The notes under the pieces are model-generated. The model saw only the letters and a list, made by a program, of their open reading frames with translations, was not told where the DNA came from and searched no databases. A program made the translations under genes and the position numbers. 64,000 bases of DNA from CAIMUX01 sp964473865 (GTDB lineage Bacteria; Eisenbacteria; RBG-16-71-46; CAIMUX01), in assembly GCA_964473865.1 (NCBI GenBank), contig CAYYQN010000017.1, positions 23,705 through 87,704 on the forward strand, in the 5' to 3' direction. Position 1 is the stretch's first letter. Each line of letters starts with the position of its first letter. Shown one piece after another: positions 1 through 9,090 of this stretch.

Positions 1-1
1 C

Positions 2-760
2 CGGGAAGAAGAGCCCGGTGAGGGCCTGGCCGCGGAGATCGCGCGATTGGGCGGCCGTCCGCTTTCGATTCCGGTCCTGCGGACGGAGCCGCCGGCCGAC
101 CTGGCGCCCTTGCGGGCGGCGATCCACAACGCGGGATCCTTTGCCTGGATCCTCTTCACCAGCGCGCGCGGCGTCGACTCGTTCGCCGCGGTCTGGCGCG
201 AGGCGGACCGGCCGGCTCTGCCTGCCGCCACGCAGATCGGCGTCGTGGGCCCCGCCACCGCGGAGCGGGCCCGGAAGCTCCTTGGACGCTGCGACTGCGC
301 CGCCGCCGAATCGAGCGCGGCGGGTCTCGCGGGCGAGATCCTGCGCCGCGCCCCCGTCCGCGGCGCGCGCATCCTCCTGGCCGGAGCGGAGGAAGCCCGC
401 CCGGAGCTGGCAGAGCTTCTTCGGAATGCCGGCGGCCTCGTCGAGCCGGTCGTCGCCTACCGCACCGTGCCGGCCGTCGTGGACGCCGAAGCGATTCGCG
501 CGTCGCTCCGCGATGGAGCGATCGCCGCGGTCACCTTCGCCAGCCCATCCGCGGTGCAGGCATTCATCACGCAGATCGGCGCCACCTGGCTGGCCGGCCC
601 CGACGGGCACGCGCCGATCGTCACCATCGGTTCCACGACTTCCGCTGCCGTCCGCGCCTGCGGGCTCGAAACGGCGGCCGAGGCCGAAGCACCGTCGCTG
701 CGCGCGCTGGCGCAGGCCGCCCTTCGGGTCGTGCACATCCAGCAAGGAGTCCACCCATGA
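2..760 (+). CDS. hemD: Uroporphyrinogen-III synthase, 5' end cut by window
   Basis: HemD cyclises hydroxymethylbilane with inversion of ring D to give uroporphyrinogen III, in the cytoplasm. The reading frame is open to the window edge and reads into the family's first segment (residues like 'GLAAEIARLGGRPLSIPVL'), so the true start lies upstream; a TTG at 47 would remove conserved sequence. Visible family features are 'WILFTSARGVDSF' (first domain), 'IGVVGPATAERARKLL', and 'AAVTFASPSAVQAF' followed by 'IVTIGSTTSAAV' in the second half. Fusion to an upstream hemC cannot be excluded. The stop overlaps the hemB start (ATGA at 757-760), which implies translational coupling. The family is very divergent, but the neighbours make the call firm. 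Confidence 0.88.
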   Translation, partial: REEEPGEGLAAEIARLGGRPLSIPVLRTEPPADLAPLRAAIHNAGSFAWILFTSARGVDSFAAVWREADRPALPAATQIGVVGPATAERARKLLGRCDCAAAESSAAGLAGEILRRAPVRGARILLAGAEEARPELAELLRNAGGLVEPVVAYRTVPAVVDAEAIRASLRDGAIAAVTFASPSAVQAFITQIGATWLAGPDGHAPIVTIGSTTSAAVRACGLETAAEAEAPSLRALAQAALRVVHIQQGVHP

Positions 761-1737
761 GCTTTCCGGTCCGTCGACCTCGGCGGCTGCGGCGAACCGC
801 CACGCTGCGACGCATGATGCGGGAGACGCGCCTCACCGTCGACGACCTGGTCTGGCCGCTCTTCGTGGTGGGCGGGACGGGCGTCCGGCAGCCGGTCGCC
901 TCGATGCCCGGCGTGGAACGGCTCTCCGCCGACCTCCTGGCCGACGAATGCCGCAACGCATACGACCTCGGCATTCCGGCGGTCATCCTGTTCGGAATTC
1001 CCGAGCGGAAGGACCCGCTGGGCTCGGAGGCGTACTCCGGCGAAGGCATCATCCCGCGCGCCATCTCCGCCGTGAAGAGGACGGCTCCCGATCTCGCGGT
1101 GTGGGCGGACGTCTGCCTGTGCGAATACACCGACCACGGGCACTGCGGCGTGATCCGCGACGGGCAGGTTGACAACGATGCCACCCTCCCGTTGCTGGCG
1201 AAGACGGCGCTGGCCTATGCCCGGGCCGGGGCGGACGCGGTGGCCCCGTCCGACATGATGGACGGCCGGGTGGGCGCCATCCGACAGGCGCTGGACGAAT
1301 CGGGATTCGCCGACACCCTGCTGGTCTCCTACGCCGCCAAGTACGCCTCGGCCTACTACGGGCCGTTCCGCGAAGCGGCGGGCTCCACGCCGCAGTTCGG
1401 CGACCGGCAGGGATATCAGATGGACCCGGCGAACGCCCGCGAGGCGTCGCTCGAGGTGGCGCTGGATCTGGAGGAAGGAGCCGACATCGTGATCGTCAAG
1501 CCGGCGCTGGCGTACCTCGACATCATCCAGCGCCTGCGCGCGGAGTTCGAGGTGCCGGTCGCCGCCTACAACGTCTCCGGGGAGTACGCGCTCATCAGCG
1601 CCGCCGCCGAGCGGAATTGGGTCGACCGCCGTCGGATCGTTCTCGAGACCCTGACTTCCATGCGGCGCGCCGGCGCCGACCTGATCCTGACCTATCACGC
1701 CAAGGAGGTGGCCCAGTGGCTTCGGGAAACACGATGA
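757..1737 (+). CDS. hemB: Porphobilinogen synthase (delta-aminolevulinate dehydratase)
   Basis: HemB condenses two 5-aminolevulinate molecules into porphobilinogen. At 326 aa it has the usual family length. The Schiff-base lysines are visible as K195 in 'SYAAKYAS' and K248 in 'IVIVKPALAY'. The cysteine-type zinc site is complete: C120, C122 and C130 in 'CLCEYTDHGHCG'. The start overlaps the hemD stop, and its own stop overlaps the hemL start (ATGA at 1734-1737), so the three genes are translationally coupled. The cysteine-rich metal site indicates a zinc-dependent enzyme rather than the magnesium-only type with aspartates at these positions. Confidence 0.97.
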   Translation: MSFPVRRPRRLRRTATLRRMMRETRLTVDDLVWPLFVVGGTGVRQPVASMPGVERLSADLLADECRNAYDLGIPAVILFGIPERKDPLGSEAYSGEGIIPRAISAVKRTAPDLAVWADVCLCEYTDHGHCGVIRDGQVDNDATLPLLAKTALAYARAGADAVAPSDMMDGRVGAIRQALDESGFADTLLVSYAAKYASAYYGPFREAAGSTPQFGDRQGYQMDPANAREASLEVALDLEEGADIVIVKPALAYLDIIQRLRAEFEVPVAAYNVSGEYALISAAAERNWVDRRRIVLETLTSMRRAGADLILTYHAKEVAQWLRETR

Positions 1738-3128
1738 ACGCCCCCGCACATCCCTGGGAGGGCCCCCGAAGCGAGAGCCTCTTCGAGCGGGCCTGCCGCG
1801 TGATCCCCGGCGGGGTGAACTCGCCCGTGCGCGCCTTTCGCGCGGTCGGCGGAGGGCCGCTCTTCCTCCGGCGCGGCGAAGGCGCGCGCGTCCGGGACGA
1901 GGACGGGCGTTCCTACCTGGATCTGGTTGGCTCCTGGGGACCGCTTCTGTTCGGTCACGCGCATCCGGCGATCCTGGAGGCGATCGCGCAGGCGGCCCGC
2001 GACGGCACCAGCTTCGGCGCGCCAACCACCGCCGAAGTGGAGTTCGCCGAAACGATCGTGGCCGCGGTGCCGTCGATCGAGATGGTCCGGCTCGTCAACT
2101 CCGGGACCGAAGCGACCATGAGCGCCGTGCGCCTGGCGCGCGGCTGTACCGGGCGGGACCTCATCATCAAGTTCGAGGGGTGCTACCACGGCCACGGCGA
2201 TGCCTTCCTCATTCAGGCCGGGTCGGGAGCGGCCACCTTCGGTCGTCCCTCCAGCCCGGGTGTGACCGCCGGCACCGCGCACGACACCCTCAACGCCCCG
2301 TACAACGACCTCGCGGCGGTGGAGGCGCTCTGCGCCGAGTTCCGCGGCCGCATCGCGGCGATCATCGTCGAGCCGGTGGCCGCGAACATGGGCTGCGTCC
2401 TGCCGCAGCCCGACTCCCTCGACGTCCGCCCGCAACCCGCCCGGGACCGGGTCGGCGTGACGACCGGCGTCAACCTGCCCGCGCCCGGGTTCCTGCGGGG
2501 CCTGCGCGAAATCTGCGATCGCGAGGGCGCCCTCCTCATCTTCGATGAAGTGATCACCGGCTTCCGCCTGGCCTACGGCGGGGCGCAGGAGCGGTACGGC
2601 GTGCGCGCCGACCTCACCACCCTGGGCAAGATCGTGGGCGGCGGGCTGCCCCTCGGCGCCTACGGCGGGCCGCGCGAGATCATGAAGCAGCTCGCGCCCG
2701 AGGGCCCCGTCTATCAGGCCGGGACGCTCTCGGGCAATCCGCTGGCGGTGGCCGCGGGCCGGACGATGCTGGCCCTGCTCCGCGATGGCTCCGCCTACCG
2801 CACGCTGGAATCGCTGGGCGAACGATTGCGGCGGGGGATGGAGCGGAACATCCGCGAGCTGGGCGCGCCGGTCACCTGGAACTCCATCGCGTCGCTCGGG
2901 TGCCTCTATTTCCACGAAGGCCCGGTTCGGAACTGGACGGAGGCGAAGGCCTCGGATACGCGCCGGTTCGGCGTCTACTTCCGGGAGATGCTGCGCCGGG
3001 GGGTCTATCTCGCGCCGTCGCAGTTCGAGGCGGGATTCCTGTCGGTGGCGCACACCGAGAGCGACGTGGATCTCATCGTCGACGCCGCCCGGCAGGCGAT
3101 GGAGGTTGCGCTCGGAGAGACGGCGTGA
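1734..3128 (+). CDS. hemL: Glutamate-1-semialdehyde 2,1-aminomutase
   Basis: HemL is a PLP enzyme that isomerises glutamate-1-semialdehyde to 5-aminolevulinate, so the organism uses the C5 route to haem. The ATG at 1734 overlaps the hemB stop and gives a 464-aa protein. Family marks are 'IPGGVNSPVRAF' near the N-terminus, 'NSGTEATMSAVRLAR', 'CYHGHGDAF', 'FDEVITGFR' and the PLP lysine K299 in 'TLGKIVGGGLP'. The protein is about 38 residues longer than the E. coli enzyme. Most of the excess is one insertion at about residues 226-251, rich in Asp, Arg and Pro, between 'NMGCVLPQP' and 'GFLRGLREICD', beside the active-site region. The frame stays open through the insertion, so it is not a frameshift artefact. 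Confidence 0.96.
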   Translation: MNAPAHPWEGPRSESLFERACRVIPGGVNSPVRAFRAVGGGPLFLRRGEGARVRDEDGRSYLDLVGSWGPLLFGHAHPAILEAIAQAARDGTSFGAPTTAEVEFAETIVAAVPSIEMVRLVNSGTEATMSAVRLARGCTGRDLIIKFEGCYHGHGDAFLIQAGSGAATFGRPSSPGVTAGTAHDTLNAPYNDLAAVEALCAEFRGRIAAIIVEPVAANMGCVLPQPDSLDVRPQPARDRVGVTTGVNLPAPGFLRGLREICDREGALLIFDEVITGFRLAYGGAQERYGVRADLTTLGKIVGGGLPLGAYGGPREIMKQLAPEGPVYQAGTLSGNPLAVAAGRTMLALLRDGSAYRTLESLGERLRRGMERNIRELGAPVTWNSIASLGCLYFHEGPVRNWTEAKASDTRRFGVYFREMLRRGVYLAPSQFEAGFLSVAHTESDVDLIVDAARQAMEVALGETA

Positions 3129-3174
3129 GGCGACCAGACCGCAGAGGCTGTCCGACCCAGGAGGAGCACTCTCG

Positions 3175-4203
3175 ATGAACGACCTCTTCCTCCGCGCAGC
3201 CGCCGGCAAACCGGTGGAACGCACCCCCGTCTGGATCATGCGTCAGGCCGGACGCTACCTCCCCGAGTACCGCGCCGTGCGCGAGAAGCACACCTTCTGG
3301 GAGATGTGCACCATCCCCGAGCTCTGCACCGAGGTCTCCCTGCAGCCGGTGCGCCGGATCGGCGTCGACGCCGCGATCCTCTTCTCGGACATCCTCGTGC
3401 CGCTGGTGGCGATGGGAATGGAGATCGACTTCACTCCGGCCCCGGTGATGGCGCGGACGCTTCGCACCGAGGCCGACATCGAATCGCTCCGCCCGCCCGA
3501 CGACTCCCCGGTGCTCGCCCGCGTGACCGACGGGGTGCGGATGCTCCGCCGCGAGCTGCAGGGAGAGGTGCCGCTCATCGGCTTCGCCGGAGCTCCGTTC
3601 ACGCTGGCCACCTATGCCGTCTGCGGCGGGGGATCCCGCAACCAGTCGGAGATGCGGGCCCTGCTCTTCGGTAATCCCGGGTTGGCCCACCGGCTCCTGG
3701 GCCGGCTGACCGACACCGTTGTGGCTTCGCTGCGGTCGCAGATCGCGGCGGGCGCGCAGGCGGTGCAGCTCTTCGACTCCTGGGCCGGCGTGCTCTCGGC
3801 CGAAGACTACGAGGTGTTCGCGCTGCGATACGCCCGCGAGGCGCTGGCCCGCGTGCGGGAGATCGACCCGTCGGTGCCGCGCATCTACTTCGCTCCCGGC
3901 GCTTCCACGCTCCTGGATCGCATCGGCACCGTGGGCGCCGACGTGACCGGCGTCGACTGGCGAATCCCCCTGGCCCGCGCGCGCGAGGTGCTGGGCGACC
4001 GGACCGCGGTGCAGGGGAACCTGGATCCGGGCGTGCTTCTGGGGAACCAGGCTGTGATCGAGGAGAAGGTCGCCCGCATCGTCGACGAAGCGCGCGGCGC
4101 CAAGGGACACATCATGAATCTGGGCCATGGCATCCTGCCGGAGACTCCGGTGGAGAATGCCGCGTACTTCGTGGAAGCGGTGCGCCGCCACTCGCAGAGG
4201 TAG
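3175..4203 (+). CDS. hemE: Uroporphyrinogen decarboxylase
   Basis: HemE removes four carboxyl groups from uroporphyrinogen III to give coproporphyrinogen III. The start is fixed by a perfect AGGAGG at 3159-3164, ten bases before the ATG, and gives 342 aa, normal for the family. The N-terminal signature 'WIMRQAGRYLPEYR' (residues about 18-31) carries the substrate-contacting arginines. Other conserved stretches are 'ILFSDILVPL', 'IGFAGAPFTLATY', 'QLFDSWAG' and 'MNLGHGILPETP'. It lies 46 bp after hemL and 66 bp before hemN. The strong ribosome site contrasts with the coupled starts upstream, so it may be translated independently. Confidence 0.97.
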   Translation: MNDLFLRAAAGKPVERTPVWIMRQAGRYLPEYRAVREKHTFWEMCTIPELCTEVSLQPVRRIGVDAAILFSDILVPLVAMGMEIDFTPAPVMARTLRTEADIESLRPPDDSPVLARVTDGVRMLRRELQGEVPLIGFAGAPFTLATYAVCGGGSRNQSEMRALLFGNPGLAHRLLGRLTDTVVASLRSQIAAGAQAVQLFDSWAGVLSAEDYEVFALRYAREALARVREIDPSVPRIYFAPGASTLLDRIGTVGADVTGVDWRIPLARAREVLGDRTAVQGNLDPGVLLGNQAVIEEKVARIVDEARGAKGHIMNLGHGILPETPVENAAYFVEAVRRHSQR

Positions 4204-4269
4204 AGCCCGGAAACCGACCGGGGGCGGCAAGCCGCCGGATCCGCTCCGGTCCGAGACGAAGAGGTCTTC

Positions 4270-5676
4270 ATGGAACCGACCCCCACCCGATCTCACGTCC
4301 CCGCTGAGCTCTTGGAGCTGCTCCGCCGCTACGACCGGCCCGGCCCGCGCTACACCTCCTATCCCACCGCCGTCGAATTCCACGAGGGGGTCGACGGCTC
4401 GGCCTACGCGTCCGCGCTGGCCGAGGCCGATGCCGTGTCGGACGAGCCGCTCTCGCTCTACTTCCACCTTCCGTTCTGCCGGGAGCGGTGCACCTTTTGC
4501 GGGTGCAGCGTGGTCATCACGCGCAAGCCGGAAGTGGTGGGGCGATACCTCGACTACCTGCAGACCGAGATCGAGATGGTGGCCGGGCGGCTTCCCCACC
4601 GGCGGACCGTGAATCAACTCCACTGGGGCGGCGGCACGCCGACCCACCTCGGCACCGCGGAGATGCGCACCCTCTGGGAGGCGATCCGCCGGCAGTTCAC
4701 GCTCTCTCCCGGAGCCGAGGTCGCCATCGAGGTCGATCCCCGCGTCACCAGCCACGAGCAGATCGACACCCTGCGTGCGCTCGGCTTCAACCGGCTCAGC
4801 ATGGGAGTGCAGGACTTCACTCTCGAGGTGCAGGAAGCGATCGGGCGCCGCCAAGGCGTCGCCGAGACGGTCGACCTCTACCGCTACGCCCGCGCCGCCG
4901 CCTTCGACTCCGTCAATGTCGATCTGGTGTACGGCTTGCCCCGGCAGAACCCGGAGAGCTTCCGGAACAACCTCGAGCAGCTGCTGACGCTGCGCCCCGA
5001 TCGCGTGGCGGTCTACAGCTTTGCCTACGTCCCCTGGGTGAAGGCCAATCAGCGCCGCCTCGATCCCGCAGTCTTCCCGTCCCCGGAGACGAAGTTCGAG
5101 CTCTTCCTGCTGGCCCTCGAAGCGTTCTCCCAGGCCGGGTACGCGCAGATCGGAATGGACCACTTCGCCCTGCCCACCGACGAGCTGGCGGTGGCGCAGC
5201 GGGAAGGAAGGCTCCATCGGAACTTCATGGGCTACACCGTCATGCCGGCCGCGGACCAGATCGGCTTCGGAATCACGGCGATCGGCGACCTGCGGGGCGC
5301 CTTCGTGCAGAACCGAAAGAAGCTGGTTGGCTACTACGAGGCGCTGGACGCGGGCCTCCTGCCGATCGAGCGCGGCTACCTTCTGGACCAGGACGACAGG
5401 ATCCGGCGCCACGTCATCCTGCGCCTGATGTGCAACTTCGCCGTCGACACCGCGGAGGTCGAGGCGCGGTTCGGCATCCGATTCTCCGACTACTTCGCGG
5501 CGGAGTCGGAAGCGCTGAAGACTCCCCAGGAGAACGGATTCCTGCGGACGGATGCCGGACGAATCGAGGTGACCGAGCGGGGGCGGCTCTTCATCCGCAA
5601 CATCGCGATGGTCTTCGACCGTCACCTGCGGGCCAGACAAGGCGGGGACACGCCGGTCTTCTCGCGGACGGTGTAG
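4270..5676 (+). CDS. hemN: Oxygen-independent coproporphyrinogen-III dehydrogenase (radical SAM)
   Basis: HemN decarboxylates and oxidises two propionate side chains of coproporphyrinogen III to vinyls using S-adenosylmethionine and a 4Fe-4S cluster, without oxygen. The cysteine motif C70-x3-C74-x2-C77-x-C79 ('CRERCTFCGC') matches true HemN; the C-x-C end separates it from HemW-type haem chaperones. 'YTSYPTAVEF', 'LHWGGGTPTHL' and 'NVDLVYGLP' are also typical, and 468 aa is the usual HemN length. No oxygen-dependent HemF is visible in the window, so this is probably the organism's route at this step. A GC-rich hairpin-like sequence lies in the 66-bp gap before it. Confidence 0.96.
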   Translation: MEPTPTRSHVPAELLELLRRYDRPGPRYTSYPTAVEFHEGVDGSAYASALAEADAVSDEPLSLYFHLPFCRERCTFCGCSVVITRKPEVVGRYLDYLQTEIEMVAGRLPHRRTVNQLHWGGGTPTHLGTAEMRTLWEAIRRQFTLSPGAEVAIEVDPRVTSHEQIDTLRALGFNRLSMGVQDFTLEVQEAIGRRQGVAETVDLYRYARAAAFDSVNVDLVYGLPRQNPESFRNNLEQLLTLRPDRVAVYSFAYVPWVKANQRRLDPAVFPSPETKFELFLLALEAFSQAGYAQIGMDHFALPTDELAVAQREGRLHRNFMGYTVMPAADQIGFGITAIGDLRGAFVQNRKKLVGYYEALDAGLLPIERGYLLDQDDRIRRHVILRLMCNFAVDTAEVEARFGIRFSDYFAAESEALKTPQENGFLRTDAGRIEVTERGRLFIRNIAMVFDRHLRARQGGDTPVFSRTV

Positions 5677-5692
5677 GCCGGGAGGGAAGCGG

Positions 5693-6673
5693 ATGGCGAC
5701 GATTCTCCTTCTGAACATGGGCGGGCCTTCGACGCGGTCCGAGGTGCGGCCGTTTCTGCGCGAGCTCTTCTCGGACCCGATGTTGATCGACCTGCCGGGG
5801 GGCGCCGTCCTGCGGCCGTTTCTCTCGCGGCTGATTCCCGCGGTGCGCGCTCGCAAGGTGGAACGGGCGTACGCTTCGATCGGCGGCGGTTCGCCCCTGC
5901 TGCGGACCACCCGGCGGCAGGCCGCGGCGCTTCTGGCCGAGCTCGGGCGGCGCGGGCACGGAGAGGTCCAGGTCGAAACGGTGATGCGGTACACCCCGCC
6001 GCGCGCCGCCGAAGTCCTGACCCGCCTGGCCGCGCGCGGGGAGACGCGCGCCCTCGCCCTCCCGCTCTATCCCCAGGAATGCCGGGCCACCACCGGGTCA
6101 AGCCTCGCCGAGCTTGAGTGGTGGCAGCCGCGGCTGGCGCCCGGTCTCGAGATCTCGGCCGTACGGTCGTGGCATCTGGCACCCGGCTACCTCGAGGCGC
6201 TGGCCGGACGGGTGCGGGCCGCCCTCGACTCCCTGCCGGAAGCGGCCCGCTCCCGCGCCGTGATCCTCTTCTCCGCCCACGCCGTCCCCGCGGCGCTGCC
6301 GCAACGCGGCGATCCCTACGTAGCCCAGGTGAAGGAGGCGGTCGCTGCGGTCCTCACGCGGATGGGGAGCGGACACGCCCATCGTCTCGGCTGGCAGAGC
6401 CGCACCGGCCCGGTGACGTGGGTGGAGCCAGGCACCGACACCGTCATCGCCGAGCTGGCCGGGTCGGAGGCGGTGGTCGTCGTGCCGGTCTCGTTCGTCT
6501 CGGACCACATCGAGACGCTCTACGAGATCGATCTGCTCTTCGGCGATATGGCCCGGCGCGCCGGCATCCGGCACTTCGTGCGGACGGCGGCGCTCGACTG
6601 CGAACCGGGGTTCATCGGCGCGCTGGCCGATCTTGCCGAACCGTTTCTGGGTGCCGGAGGAAGAACGCCGTGA
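5693..6673 (+). CDS. hemH: Ferrochelatase
   Basis: Ferrochelatase inserts ferrous iron into the porphyrin ring. A GGAGGG ribosome site precedes the ATG. At 326 aa it has bacterial length. The catalytic histidine H196 is in 'FSAHAVPAAL' and the conserved acidic residue E274 is in 'FVSDHIETLYEID'. 'LLNMGGPST' at the N-terminus is the standard family opening and 'GQSR'-like 'WQSRTGP' is present. Both protoporphyrin- and coproporphyrin-type ferrochelatases look alike at this level. Because hemN and hemY are adjacent and no hemQ is seen, the protoporphyrin route is the simpler reading. The stop overlaps the GTG start of hemY. Confidence 0.94.
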   Translation: MATILLLNMGGPSTRSEVRPFLRELFSDPMLIDLPGGAVLRPFLSRLIPAVRARKVERAYASIGGGSPLLRTTRRQAAALLAELGRRGHGEVQVETVMRYTPPRAAEVLTRLAARGETRALALPLYPQECRATTGSSLAELEWWQPRLAPGLEISAVRSWHLAPGYLEALAGRVRAALDSLPEAARSRAVILFSAHAVPAALPQRGDPYVAQVKEAVAAVLTRMGSGHAHRLGWQSRTGPVTWVEPGTDTVIAELAGSEAVVVVPVSFVSDHIETLYEIDLLFGDMARRAGIRHFVRTAALDCEPGFIGALADLAEPFLGAGGRTP

Positions 6674-8055
6674 AGCGCGTCGTGGTGATCGGCGGCGGGA
6701 TCGCGGGACTGGCCACCGCGCATGCCCTGCGGCAACGAAGGCCCGGCCTCGACCTTCTACTCCTGGAGGCGGAAGACCGCCTGGGCGGCAACATCCGCAC
6801 CTCGTTCGACGGAGGCCTGACCCTCGAGTGGGGGGTGAACGGGTTTCTGAACAATGTCCCTCAGACCCTGGAGCTGATCGAAGAGATCGGGCTCACCGGA
6901 GAGCTTCTCCCCTCCAATCAGGCCGCGGCGAGACGGTTTCTCTTCCGTGCGGGTCGTCTCTGGGAGATCCCGCTCAGACCACCGGCCTTCTTCCGCTCGG
7001 CACTGCTGAGTCGCGCCGGGCGCGTACGCATCCTCGGAGAACCGTTCGCCCGCCCGCGGCCGCCCGGCGACGAGACGGTCTTCGGCTTCGCCGCGCGGCG
7101 CATCGGCCCGGAGGCGGCCCGGATCCTGGTCGATGCCATGGTGTCGGGCGTGTATGCGGGCGACTCGCGCGTCCTCTCGCTCAAGAGCACCTTCCCCCGC
7201 ATGGAGGAGATGGAGCGAATTCACGGCAGCCTCGTCAAGGCGATGATCGCGCGGCAGAGAGAAGCGAAGCGGGCGGGGACCCGACCCACCGGCGGGCCGG
7301 CGGGGCCCGCCGGAGCCCTCACCTCGCTGCGGCACGGGATGGAGTCCTTGGTCGCGCGACTCGGAGAGCGGATCGGACCGGAGCGCATCCGCCTCCGGAC
7401 GCCGGTGACCGCGGTGACAACCTGCGAACCGGGAGATCCTGGCGCCCGCTATCTCGTCCATACCGCAGACGGCGAGATCCGGTGCGATCACCTGGTGGTC
7501 GCCGCTCCCGCACGCCACGCGGCCGGCTTCCTGCGGCCGCTCGAGGCCTCGCTGGCCGGGGAACTGGAGGCGATCGCCTATGCCGGTCTGGCCGTGGTGG
7601 CGCTCGCCTGGGACGAGGCGGATCTGGGGACCGCGCCCGACGGGTTCGGCTTTCTCGTCCCGCGGGGCGAAGGCCTGCGCATCCTGGGCTGCCTGTGGGA
7701 TTCGAGCGTGTTCCCGGATCGCGCCCCCGCGGGTCGGGTCCTGGTGCGCGCGATGATCGGCGGCGCGCAGGATCCGGAAGCCGTCGGTCTGTCCGACGAG
7801 GAGCTGCTCGCCATCACCCGCCGCGATCTCGAGACCGCCATGGGGATTCGGGCCACGCCTTGTTCCGTGCTGATCTTCCGCCATCCCCTCGGCATCCCCC
7901 AGTATCTCGTGGGACACGCCGAGAGACTGGCCCGCATCGACGCCCGCCTGGCGACGCTGCCGGGGGTCGCGCTCATCGGCAACTCCTATCGCGGCGTGGC
8001 CGTGAACAACTGCGCGAAGGAGGCGAAGGAGCTGGCGCTCCGCCTGGCGCCGTGA
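6670..8055 (+). CDS. hemY: Protoporphyrinogen oxidase, HemY type
   Basis: This flavoprotein oxidises protoporphyrinogen IX (or coproporphyrinogen III in some bacteria) to the porphyrin. The GTG start at 6670 overlaps the hemH stop (GTGA) and gives 461 aa. The dinucleotide-binding motif 'VIGGGIAGLATAHAL' is followed by 'LEAEDRLGGNIRT'. 'WGVNGFLNNVPQTLELIEEIGL', split over two lines of the family profile, and the C-terminal 'VALIGNSYRGVAVNNCAKEAKEL' region close the FAD site. HemY enzymes usually use oxygen as acceptor, while HemN does not need oxygen. It is the last gene of the haem operon; downstream lies about 1.5 kb without an intact gene. Confidence 0.92.
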   Translation: MKRVVVIGGGIAGLATAHALRQRRPGLDLLLLEAEDRLGGNIRTSFDGGLTLEWGVNGFLNNVPQTLELIEEIGLTGELLPSNQAAARRFLFRAGRLWEIPLRPPAFFRSALLSRAGRVRILGEPFARPRPPGDETVFGFAARRIGPEAARILVDAMVSGVYAGDSRVLSLKSTFPRMEEMERIHGSLVKAMIARQREAKRAGTRPTGGPAGPAGALTSLRHGMESLVARLGERIGPERIRLRTPVTAVTTCEPGDPGARYLVHTADGEIRCDHLVVAAPARHAAGFLRPLEASLAGELEAIAYAGLAVVALAWDEADLGTAPDGFGFLVPRGEGLRILGCLWDSSVFPDRAPAGRVLVRAMIGGAQDPEAVGLSDEELLAITRRDLETAMGIRATPCSVLIFRHPLGIPQYLVGHAERLARIDARLATLPGVALIGNSYRGVAVNNCAKEAKELALRLAP

Positions 8056-8984
8056 GGCCGCGCGGGATGCCGGCGGCGGCCGGCCGTCGAGTCCCGTGCT
8101 TCAACGGTCGCTTTCGTGCAGACCACCTTCACGCAGTCTGCAACAAGGCCTGCGCGCTTGTCCCGCCCGGGTCCCGGATGCGGTCGACACCCTCGTACAT
8201 GGAACTGACCCGTGTCCGACGTTCGGTCGTGGCGCATGTGCATGTATGGACGTCCTGTCCGGGTCCGGTCATGGCATCCGCACACCCGAGGGGTGGTCGT
8301 CCGATCATCGGCCGGCCTCCCGTTACACGTGCGTAGGGCGGGAACGGGGTTCGGTCGTCGCTCGGTTCCATGTAACCCGATGATGTCCGCATCTCGGCCG
8401 CGCCCTCCGGCCGGCTGATGGGGCGCATCCGACAATCGTTCAGGCGCCTCGCACCTGGACGCAGCCGACATCCCGACACCGGACGAGGCCTTCGTCCACG
8501 TACGGGGACCGTGTCCCCATTCCGTTCACGTCGTACGCACATGCACGTAGGCCGTGACCGCATTTCATCCATGGGGGTGGACCCGCCGCAGGTCCCGGAA
8601 TACATTGCGGCCATCGCGGTCGGCCGTGTACGTGCCCGACGTCTGAAGTACGGTCACGGCTCCCCCAAGCGTGAAGACCCCGTGTCCGACCCTGGGCCGA
8701 GGCCCGGCGGAGGCCCGAACCGGGGCTCCCGCCAGGCTGACAGCGGTCCGATTCCCGTGCGGAGCGCCGCTCCGAGACCGGTACTCGGCGACGATTTCCG
8801 GCGTCCGTCGACGAATCACCGGCATTCACCGATCGCCGCTTGGATCCGGTGTCGCGTCCGCCAACATGTGTCCAGAACGGTACCGGGACCGGCCCGGGGC
8901 CCCGCCGCCGGAAGGAGGATGGAGGCGGCTGCACCGGGGTTCGCGTCTCTCGAACCACTGTCCCTTCATGCCCACCCGACACGG
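8056..8984 (+). other. Gene-poor tract with short palindromic and repeated words
   Basis: No convincing gene is present on either strand. Open frames here change frame repeatedly and resemble nothing. The sequence is unusual in its many ACGT, GTAC and GTGTCCGAC words. A 10-bp inverted repeat, TACATGGAAC at 8196-8205 and GTTCCATGTA at 8365-8374, lies about 160 bp apart. Similar partial copies of 'CCGTGTCCGAC' recur near 8210, 8510 and 8680. It may be decayed coding sequence or the remnant of a palindromic repeat family. No function is claimed. Confidence 0.4.
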
Positions 8985-9090
8985 CTCTTCAGACTGGCCC
9001 CCGCCATCGTGGACGAGCGGGCGGAGGCGCAGGACATCGTGCAGGACGCTTGGGTTCGGTACCTGGAGCCGGCTGAGGACGGTCGCGCGC
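8985..9090 (+). pseudogene. Relic of an ECF sigma factor region 2
   Basis: In one plus-strand frame the translation reads 'LFRLAPAIVDERAEAQDIV' followed directly by 'QDAWVRYLEP'. This matches the ECF sigma-70 region 2 pattern in which an AED/AQD core precedes QExFLRxY. The match stops abruptly: the downstream frame becomes Gly/Pro/Arg-rich, and no region 4 helix-turn-helix follows. There is no credible start or ribosome site. I read it as a decayed gene fragment. A very divergent intact gene is less likely, because the surrounding frames show no conserved sequence. Confidence 0.5.

Noticed and set aside
457..7917. Very long open frames antisense to the haem operon, for example 3073-5994 on the minus strand
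   Set aside because: They are mirror frames of GC-rich real genes. Their translations are Arg/Pro/Gly-rich, span several unrelated genes and match no family.
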